This document shows positions 1 through 4,788 of a stretch of DNA of 5,445 nucleotides, piece by piece. This stretch comes from Oscillospiraceae bacterium (GTDB taxonomy: Bacteria; Bacillota; Clostridia; Oscillospirales; Ruminococcaceae), in NCBI GenBank assembly GCA_029240015.1, contig JARBTU010000138.1, forward strand, positions 1-5,445, read 5' to 3'. Position 1 is the first letter of the stretch. Each line of letters begins with the position of its first letter. The position numbers and the translations under genes were made by a program. The notes beneath the pieces were generated by a model. That model was not told where the DNA came from, searched no databases, and saw only the letters and a list, made by a program, of their open reading frames with translations.

Positions 1-118
1 GATAAATGAAGATGCTGATAAACATCATCACGATAATAACGATGATAGGCGTAAATGCGAGTGTACCGTTTCCTCTGTCATCCTTGAGTAGTCGTTTGGC
101 TTTCTTAAACAAGTCCAT
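1..118 (-). CDS. second pseudopilin-like protein, N-terminal 39 codons only
   Basis: Beginning of a gene that runs off the left edge. The visible 39 residues are a basic leader (MDLFKKAKRLLKDDRGNG) followed by a long hydrophobic helix (LAFTPIIVIIVMMFISIFIY), the architecture of a TadE/TadF-like or other prepilin-like protein. The leader closely resembles that of the preceding gene (KA..LLKD, then D/N, K/R, G, T/N, G), so both are probably handled by the same peptidase or membrane pathway. The ATG at 118 is three bases after the TAG of that gene. GGAAG, six bases upstream, is a modest Shine-Dalgarno, so translation is probably coupled. The GTG at 121 in the same frame is a possible but poorly spaced alternative. 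The globular domain is not in the window, so the class cannot be fixed. Confidence 0.7.
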   Translation of the reverse strand, partial: MDLFKKAKRLLKDDRGNGTLAFTPIIVIIVMMFISIFIY

Positions 119-121
119 CAC

Positions 122-544
122 CTACTTCCAATATTTCTGAGAAACCACACTTTTTTCCCGAACAAGGGTGACAGGACTTGATAAAAATGTGGTTTGTATT
201 TGAACAGTCACTTTAATGGTATCACCGTACTGTACGGTTTTGTGTCTTGAATTAATGAAGGTTGCGGCATAGGTGATGGTCGGATTCAGTGTAGTCACTC
301 CTTTTAAATTTGCAAGTCGCTCTGATGTTTCACTGTCTCCACAAGAGCCTTCCATTGCAACATACTTTGAGATTTCATTAGCAAAGCTATCTAATGTCAT
401 ATATTGCATTGCAAGCTTGTAGCCTTCGAGTCCCAAGAAGAATGCGGAGATAATCACCAAAACGCCGATGAGTCCTCCAATCAATTCACCAGTACCCTTG
501 TTGTCTTTTAATAACTGGAGTGCCTTGATTTTAAGTTTTTTCAT
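122..544 (-). CDS. TadE-like (possibly DUF4320-family) pseudopilin
   Basis: Prepilin-like protein of 140 residues: a short basic leader (KKLKIKALQLLKDNKG), one hydrophobic helix at about 21-39 (LIGGLIGVLVIISAFFL), then a small extracytoplasmic domain ending in beta-rich DTIKVTVQIQTTF. This is the layout of TadE-type minor pilins, and size and context also fit the DUF4320 family seen with Firmicute Tad genes; I cannot separate the two without a profile search. A possible peptidase cut is after G17 or G19 (KGTGE), although the classic Glu at +5 is missing. The open frame starts at 580 inside tadC, but the ATG at 544 is chosen: AGGAGG lies six bases upstream, overlapping the tadC stop, and twelve unlikely residues are removed. 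It has the strongest ribosome binding site of the cluster and an ATG, fitting a structural subunit needed in larger amounts. A related leader begins the next gene. Confidence 0.75.
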   Translation of the reverse strand: MKKLKIKALQLLKDNKGTGELIGGLIGVLVIISAFFLGLEGYKLAMQYMTLDSFANEISKYVAMEGSCGDSETSERLANLKGVTTLNPTITYAATFINSRHKTVQYGDTIKVTVQIQTTFLSSPVTLVREKSVVSQKYWK

Positions 545-548
545 AAGA

Positions 549-556
549 CCCCTCCT
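549..556 (-). promoter_or_regulatory. ribosome binding site fixing the pseudopilin start at 544
   Basis: AGGAGGGG in the transcript, overlapping the TAG stop of tadC. Its AGGAGG core lies six bases before ATG. It is the best match to the anti-Shine-Dalgarno in the window and shows that the in-frame ATG at 580 is not the start. Confidence 0.85.
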
Positions 557-1427
557 ACAATATGATTCCGATATTTGCAATAACCAGATTGTACATTACA
601 TACGCAACGGACAATAAAGACAAGCCGAAGCTGATGTAGGATAACATGCTAAGCTTAGGCTCTTTTTTCAGTGCAATTTCTCGGATTCGTTGTTCCCAAA
701 GCTTATCCATCTTCATAGACAAACTTTCAAAATATATCGTCATGTCATCTCCGTTTATCGAAGCAATCAGTCCTCTGACAAGCTCTGATATCAGGGGACT
801 GTTTATCCTGGCATTAAATCGCTGCAATGCAGTCTGATAGTTGCCTGTTCGCATATCCGCTACCACAATGAGCAGTTCTTTGGTCAGCTCACTGTCATAA
901 TTTTGGTTGTAGATATTGATAATCTCCAGAATGTTTCGGTTACTACTCAGGCTGTTTGCAACATAGGACGTAAACTGCGGAAGATTATGTTCTATTTCCT
1001 TTTTTCTTGCGCTGCTTTTTCGGTCTACTTCATTAATTTTCATATAGTACACCAAACCCGTTAGTGCAAACGGAATTACCGCAAACAATGGGTTGATGAA
1101 AAAGGTGATAATGGTTAATAAAAGAAAAAAAGCTGTGTATGCATACACAACCGAAACATATTGCTTTGGGGTATCGGGCATGTTCGCCGAAGTCAGTTTT
1201 TTCTGTAACGAAGATTCTTTCATCATGCTCATGGGGATGAGTTGGGCGTAACTTTTGATGTAGCTCTCAATGATCTGCAGGTTAATCACTTTTTTCTTTT
1301 TCTCTCTCCCGGAAGAGCTGATATTCATAGAAACCTTGAAAGACGGAAGTTTAAGTAGAATTGCCAATAAGCAATATATAGAGACGGCGATGGATACAAC
1401 AATTAATGAGAATAAAAATAGTTTCAA
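555..1427 (-). CDS. tadC: TadC-like T2SSF-domain inner-membrane platform protein
   Basis: Second T2SSF platform protein, 290 residues, expected to pair with TadB as the membrane base of the Tad machine. Hydrophobic helices lie at about 3-26, 91-110, 112-128 and 262-289. The T2SSF-like cytoplasmic domain covers about 145-258, from EIEHNLPQFTSYVANSLSS through DMRTGNYQTALQRFNARI and LISELVRGLIASINGDD to the amphipathic KLWEQRIREIALKKEPKLS that leads into the last helix. A lysine cluster (REKKKK, 41-46) follows the first helix, consistent with a cytoplasmic loop. The start is a TTG at 1427 overlapping the TGA of the preceding gene (TTGA), with AGAAGGTG seven bases upstream; no ATG lies near enough to keep the first helix. 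The weak start codon and overlap suggest tightly coupled, limited synthesis. Its TAG stop lies within the Shine-Dalgarno of the pseudopilin gene downstream. Confidence 0.88.
   Translation of the reverse strand: MKLFLFSLIVVSIAVSIYCLLAILLKLPSFKVSMNISSSGREKKKKVINLQIIESYIKSYAQLIPMSMMKESSLQKKLTSANMPDTPKQYVSVVYAYTAFFLLLTIITFFINPLFAVIPFALTGLVYYMKINEVDRKSSARKKEIEHNLPQFTSYVANSLSSNRNILEIINIYNQNYDSELTKELLIVVADMRTGNYQTALQRFNARINSPLISELVRGLIASINGDDMTIYFESLSMKMDKLWEQRIREIALKKEPKLSMLSYISFGLSLLSVAYVMYNLVIANIGIIL
1134..1149. repeat. perfect 16-bp palindrome inside tadC
   Basis: TGTGTATGCATACACA is identical to its own reverse complement. It encodes VYAYT at the start of the second tadC membrane helix. In the transcript it can fold as a six-pair stem (TGTGTA/TACACA) with a TGCA loop, followed after GC by a run of seven T at 1131-1125, giving a weak terminator-like shape. 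It may be chance. Confidence 0.5.
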
Positions 1428-1822
1428 TTTGGTTCACCTTCTTTTAGTTTAAATTCTTCCAGTAATCGAACAAGTTTATCATGGATAGGTGCATATAAAA
1501 AAGGATCATAATGAAGGAAAGAAATTACTTCATTACAAGTACGAGTATAGTTTTTTTCTTGCAATGCTTTGCGAATCGGAGCAAAAGAGTCTATGCTTGG
1601 TCGTAGTGCCAAGTTGCTGATTTTCATATTCGGTTTGAGTTTCTTAAACTTAGTATAAAAACTATGAAGTGCTGACTTGGCGTTCTCATTCCGTTCATCA
1701 TAATTGGTATCAGACCAATCATCATAAGGCGCTAAAATGGAGCGTAATTTTAATTCTATTTTCCTGTCTTTAGGAACTGAAATGAAGCGTACTTTTATTT
1801 GAATTTTTTTATATCTGTTCAC
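1424..1822 (-). CDS. unrecognised small basic protein between tadB and tadC
   Basis: Product of about 132 residues that I do not recognise. It has no signal peptide or membrane helix and looks soluble and cytoplasmic. The first third is strongly basic and strand-like (RYKKIQIKVRFISVPKDRK), followed by an acidic, Asn-rich patch (DDWSDTNYDERNEN) and then a helical C-terminal half with conserved-looking aromatic and proline positions (FLHYDPFLYAPIHDKL). A GTG start at 1822 is chosen because AGAAGGTGG lies seven bases upstream, directly after the tadB TAA stop. A longer frame beginning with TTG at 1849 overlaps tadB and has that Shine-Dalgarno inside it, so it is less likely. The gene's TGA overlaps the TTG start of tadC. 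Its fixed place between the two platform genes, with coupled translation, suggests a part or regulator of the platform, for example a cytoplasmic partner of TadB/TadC or the ATPase; that is inference only. Confidence 0.75.
   Translation of the reverse strand: MNRYKKIQIKVRFISVPKDRKIELKLRSILAPYDDWSDTNYDERNENAKSALHSFYTKFKKLKPNMKISNLALRPSIDSFAPIRKALQEKNYTRTCNEVISFLHYDPFLYAPIHDKLVRLLEEFKLKEGEPN
1435..1442 (-). promoter_or_regulatory. ribosome binding site supporting the tadC TTG start at 1427
   Basis: AGAAGGTG in the transcript, seven bases before TTG and inside the 3' end of the preceding gene. It supports TTG as a real initiation codon and termination-reinitiation across the TTGA overlap. Confidence 0.72.
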
Positions 1823-1829
1823 CGAATAT

Positions 1830-1838
1830 CCACCTTCT
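1830..1838 (-). promoter_or_regulatory. ribosome binding site fixing the unknown gene's GTG start at 1822
   Basis: AGAAGGTGG in the transcript, immediately after the tadB TAA stop and seven bases before GTG. It lies inside the longer TTG-initiated frame, which argues against that earlier start. Almost the same sequence (AAAGAAGGTG) precedes tadC. Confidence 0.75.
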
Positions 1839-2753
1839 TTAATTATCAAAACTGACTGATCTGGTTTCTAAAACTGCTTTGATTGCACAAAAAATCATAA
1901 CCATCACATTGACAGCTAGCACAAAGTCAGTGGATGCTGAATGCATATCCACATTAAAACTGGATGGTAAGACATAAAACCCAATAAACAAAATCAGGAT
2001 GTTTAAGAAAAATAGCTGCCAAAAGGATCTCTTTGCCCGAAACAGAATATTGTTCAGCTCATTGGTGACAATCTTCACATTGGTAAGCTTGTTGACAATG
2101 GGTCTTAGCGTATGTTTGAGTGTTCTGTCATGATTGCATCGCCTTAATGCATCGCACCATTCCTTAAACAAAAAGTGGTCAACCTTGTCTTTCATATCAA
2201 GAATGGCGCTGTCTATATTGGGGTTAATGTGCTTGATTCTAAAGACTGCTGCTGAAAAGATACTTTTGACAGGTTCATTGATGTGCGGAATATTCTCTTC
2301 GATGGCAGCTTCGATGCTCTCCGTTCTTTCGTAGGAGATCGACACAACGCTCAATGCGGTTTCCAGTTCCTCAACCAGTAGTTTCTTGTAGGCAATATAC
2401 TGGAACTGAATGTACAAAAGAGGGATAAAAGCCAAGGCAACAGCAAGAACCGGGCAAAGAAAATAGTTCCTGATTATAACGCCTGCCATTATGCCAACAA
2501 TTGCAAGAATAAGTGAAAATAAAAGCATGGTATAGAGCTTGTTTTTTTGGCTGATGGTTTCATACATGGACTGTAAGTTGGAAAAGTATCGGGTCAGTTT
2601 ATTTCCTTTCTTCCTGATAAGCTTTTTCAAAGATATTTGTTTTAAAGACGGTTCCTTTATGATGTTGATATCAATGGGGTGTTTGTTCGTACCAACGGTC
2701 AATATAATGGCAATGGCGATAAAAGCAAAGGCAAGTACCAAAAGCATAGTCAT
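1839..2753 (-). CDS. tadB: TadB-like T2SSF-domain inner-membrane platform protein
   Basis: Integral membrane protein of 304 residues, matching the first of the two platform proteins of Tad systems, on which the ATPase acts. Hydrophobic helices lie at about 3-20, 76-94, 97-117, 245-262 and 276-293. A cytoplasmic T2SSF-like domain lies at about 127-240, beginning AYKKLLVEELETALSVVSIS and ending before the last pair of helices. The layout (N-terminal helix, linker, helix pair, T2SSF domain, helix pair) is that of TadB. The open frame extends up to an ATG at 2810 inside tadA, but the ATG at 2753 is preferred: AAGGAGG lies eight bases upstream in the short gap after the tadA stop, and starting there puts the hydrophobic helix at the N-terminus instead of adding 19 polar residues. 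The T2SSF family is recognised from layout and position rather than from strict motifs. Its stop is followed directly by the ribosome binding site of the next gene. Confidence 0.85.
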   Translation of the reverse strand: MTMLLVLAFAFIAIAIILTVGTNKHPIDINIIKEPSLKQISLKKLIRKKGNKLTRYFSNLQSMYETISQKNKLYTMLLFSLILAIVGIMAGVIIRNYFLCPVLAVALAFIPLLYIQFQYIAYKKLLVEELETALSVVSISYERTESIEAAIEENIPHINEPVKSIFSAAVFRIKHINPNIDSAILDMKDKVDHFLFKEWCDALRRCNHDRTLKHTLRPIVNKLTNVKIVTNELNNILFRAKRSFWQLFFLNILILFIGFYVLPSSFNVDMHSASTDFVLAVNVMVMIFCAIKAVLETRSVSFDN

Positions 2754-2761
2754 ATTGTCAT

Positions 2762-2768
2762 CCTCCTT
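2762..2768 (-). promoter_or_regulatory. ribosome binding site fixing the tadB start at 2753
   Basis: AAGGAGG in the transcript, overlapping the tadA TAA stop and eight bases before ATG. An ATG directly after it opens a frame that stops within three codons, so 2753 is the productive start, not 2810. Confidence 0.83.
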
Positions 2769-4095
2769 ACTTCGCTGTGTACTTTTTAATTTGTTCGAAC
2801 GGTGCACCATATAGTTTCATAGTATCTCTCAGATGGTCAGATATTTCATTAATCTGAACGTGATTCCCTTTCACAATGGTTTTTCCTTCAGGAGTGACTT
2901 GAATGTCCTCTGCCTGGAACTCGAAGAGCGTGTTATAGGTTACCTCTGTACCGCTAACAATAACCTCAGAAATGTTCATTATTCTTCGAACGTAATCTTT
3001 GCCAAGATTTAAGAATACAACCAAAGGAAACGCATCACAGGCTTGGATGAGTGCTGTTTGATAATCAATAGGATAAACTTTTCGGCAAAGGTTTGCTATG
3101 CGTGAATGAGCGTTCTGTGAACTTCCTGCGTGCAGGGTGGAGATAACAGTATGTCCTGTTAACGAAGATTCCTGTGCCGCATATGCTTCAATATCCCTCA
3201 TTTCAGCAGGACAAATAATATCAGGATTATAACGTAAAGCCTTAGCAACCAGTTTTTCCTGCGTAATATCCTTGAATGTTTTGGTGTGGGTTACGTTATT
3301 TAAAATGTTGCCATTTACATCGGTTCGAACTAGGTTTAATTCTCTTGCGCCTGTTTCAATAGTATAGATTCTGCTTTCATCCGGCACAGTGGATAGCAGA
3401 TAATTTTCAAACGTGGTTTTACCGCTGTTTACACGACCTATGACAAGCATAGATACACCGTAATTCAGGCAAAAAGAAAGAAAGTCCAGTTGATTATCGG
3501 TTGCAAAACCGCTTTCGATATATTTTTCTTTTTTAAATGTCTTTTTACGAAGTTTGCGTATCGATGCACAAACCGCAACATCTTCATCCACCAGAGGAGC
3601 AATCATAGCGGATATTCGGATGTTGTTATTCAAATGCGCTTCGACGGAGGGCATTGAAACATCTATCGTTTGACCCGTTGGACGGAGCAATCTATCCAAT
3701 ATGTCTTTGCTTTGCTCTGGTGACAAGAAGTGTTCTTTCGCCTTGAATGATTCACCGTCTACAGTTTTAATCTGAATATCATTCCAGGCATTGATATTGA
3801 TTTCTTCCACAGTGTTATCATCAAGGTATTGTGTCAAAATAGAGTACTCGTTGACATCGTAATAGAGCTTGTCGGCAAGTTTCTGCTTTTCCATCCCCTC
3901 TATAGAGAGCTTCTCATCTTCCAGATATTTATTGATGTATGATAGGTACTTCTCTTTCTTGTCCTTATCCGCATAGTTGTCTTGCTGAAGCTCCCATGCA
4001 TTTTCTGAAAGTAATTTCTGGACAGTTCCTAATATTTTTTCATAGGACATGTTTTGCTTTTCGATGTATGCGCCAATATTTTTAATGTTACTCAC
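2767..4095 (-). CDS. tadA: CpaF/TadA-type secretion ATPase
   Basis: Cytoplasmic hexameric ATPase of the GspE/VirB11/CpaF superfamily, 442 residues, expected to drive pilus assembly through the TadB/TadC platform. Residues 1-80 are charged and mostly helical. An N-terminal domain (about 85-185) includes LDDNTVEEINI and the arginine-rich ISAMIAPL...ASIRKLRKK region. The C-terminal RecA-like domain has a canonical Walker A, GRVNSGKTT (220-228); an Asp-box equivalent, YTIETGARELNLVR (244-257), with E247 kept; a Walker B region, PDIICPAEMRD (291-301), with Glu298; and a His box, TGHTVISTLHAG (313-324), with H315 and H322. Most catalytic positions are present, so it should be active. Against typical CpaF, the Walker B region reads AE rather than GE and the His box is one residue shorter. 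GTG start at 4095, with GAGGTG seven bases upstream; the first eight bases (GTGAGTAA) contain the stop of tadZ. The 13-bp gap after it holds the tadB ribosome binding site. Confidence 0.93.
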   Translation of the reverse strand: MSNIKNIGAYIEKQNMSYEKILGTVQKLLSENAWELQQDNYADKDKKEKYLSYINKYLEDEKLSIEGMEKQKLADKLYYDVNEYSILTQYLDDNTVEEININAWNDIQIKTVDGESFKAKEHFLSPEQSKDILDRLLRPTGQTIDVSMPSVEAHLNNNIRISAMIAPLVDEDVAVCASIRKLRKKTFKKEKYIESGFATDNQLDFLSFCLNYGVSMLVIGRVNSGKTTFENYLLSTVPDESRIYTIETGARELNLVRTDVNGNILNNVTHTKTFKDITQEKLVAKALRYNPDIICPAEMRDIEAYAAQESSLTGHTVISTLHAGSSQNAHSRIANLCRKVYPIDYQTALIQACDAFPLVVFLNLGKDYVRRIMNISEVIVSGTEVTYNTLFEFQAEDIQVTPEGKTIVKGNHVQINEISDHLRDTMKLYGAPFEQIKKYTAK

Positions 4096-4786
4096 TCAAA
4101 ATCACCTCATGGATTATTTTTTGGATCTCTTTTTGATATCTTTTAGGGATTGTAACGTCTGTTATATTGATTCCATTAAACAGGGGAAGAAACTCTTTTT
4201 GGAAAGTGAGAGTATATTTGACCGGGGACTTAAAGGTTCTTGAAATATCAGACACAGGGTTATACGCATTGTTCGTAAATAGAACATCAAGTGCATTTTC
4301 ATGGTTATAAAATTTTCTGAAACAAAGTCCTTTATAATCTGCGGTTGTAATGCAGATTTCCTTGTCCGCATGCGATAAGGCATACATGTCAATGTCATTA
4401 AATCCGCTTTGTGTATCTACAACGATATAATCAACAAGCTCCGTCATAACATGAAAAAGCTTGCTGATATTTTGTTCCGTTGGTAATGGAAAGCTGTTGA
4501 TATTCTCATTGGGTGCATAGGACAATAAACCAAGATTTTTATTATTCGGAGTTAGAAATATATTTTCGGTTATATCTGTACGGTCAATCACCGGCAGAGA
4601 TAATATTTTTCCAACAGATTTGTTTTGAACGGTTTTAATCGTAGGAAAAAGAACATTTGATGAGGAGATGATAGAATCGGTTGATAACAAAATGGCTTTC
4701 TCATCTTTTTGAGCTAATGCTTCGGCCAAAAAGAATGAGAAAACCGTCTTGCCGGAATTTCCAGTCACTGCAATGATTTTCGCCAT
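4088..4786 (-). CDS. tadZ: CpaE/TadZ-like ParA/MinD-family ATPase, short form
   Basis: Protein of 232 residues resembling the P-loop ATPase half of CpaE/TadZ, which positions Tad machinery in the cell. The P-loop is at the extreme N-terminus: AVTGNSGKT (residues 6-14). An acidic residue in LLSTDS (D37) sits where ParA/MinD proteins carry the switch I Asp, and a Walker B-like strand YIVVDTQSG (120-128) has D124. The N-terminal receiver-like domain of Caulobacter CpaE is absent. The signature Lys of the ParA/MinD deviant Walker A (KGGxGKT) is replaced by Thr8, so nucleotide-dependent dimerisation may differ. No membrane segment is seen. ATG start, with AAGGGGG seven bases upstream. The last eight bases overlap the start of the next ATPase gene. 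A generic ParA-like protein cannot be excluded from sequence alone, but its place between cpaB and cpaF supports the Tad assignment. Confidence 0.8.
   Translation of the reverse strand: MAKIIAVTGNSGKTVFSFFLAEALAQKDEKAILLSTDSIISSSNVLFPTIKTVQNKSVGKILSLPVIDRTDITENIFLTPNNKNLGLLSYAPNENINSFPLPTEQNISKLFHVMTELVDYIVVDTQSGFNDIDMYALSHADKEICITTADYKGLCFRKFYNHENALDVLFTNNAYNPVSDISRTFKSPVKYTLTFQKEFLPLFNGINITDVTIPKRYQKEIQKIIHEVILSE
4103..4108 (-). promoter_or_regulatory. ribosome binding site supporting the tadA GTG start at 4095
   Basis: GAGGTG in the transcript, seven bases before GTG and inside the last codons of tadZ. The eight-base gene overlap implies coupled translation of the two ATPases. Confidence 0.7.
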
Positions 4787-4788
4787 TC

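Noticed and set aside
28..48. Short CGAT/GAT repeats near the left edge
   Set aside because: Too short and imperfect; explained by Ile and Val codons of the hydrophobic helix of the last gene.
545..580. Upstream in-frame ATG at 580 for the pseudopilin
   Set aside because: It lies inside tadC, has no good Shine-Dalgarno and would place AGGAGG inside the coding sequence; the ATG at 544 is well spaced.
1283..1310. A/T-rich homopolymer tract in tadC as a frameshift or terminator site
   Set aside because: It simply encodes the REKKKK lysine cluster after the first membrane helix, with no hairpin and no break in the frame.
1823..1849. TTG start at 1849 for the unknown gene
   Set aside because: It overlaps the tadB end, and the clear Shine-Dalgarno lies after it and fits the GTG at 1822.
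2754..2810. Upstream in-frame ATG at 2810 for tadB
   Set aside because: It overlaps tadA by 44 bases and adds a polar tail before the first membrane helix; AAGGAGG points to 2753.
4162..4398. Minus-strand 78-codon frame inside the tadZ-like gene
   Set aside because: It is a shifted frame of the ATPase gene, with no domain signal; the main frame is intact through this region.
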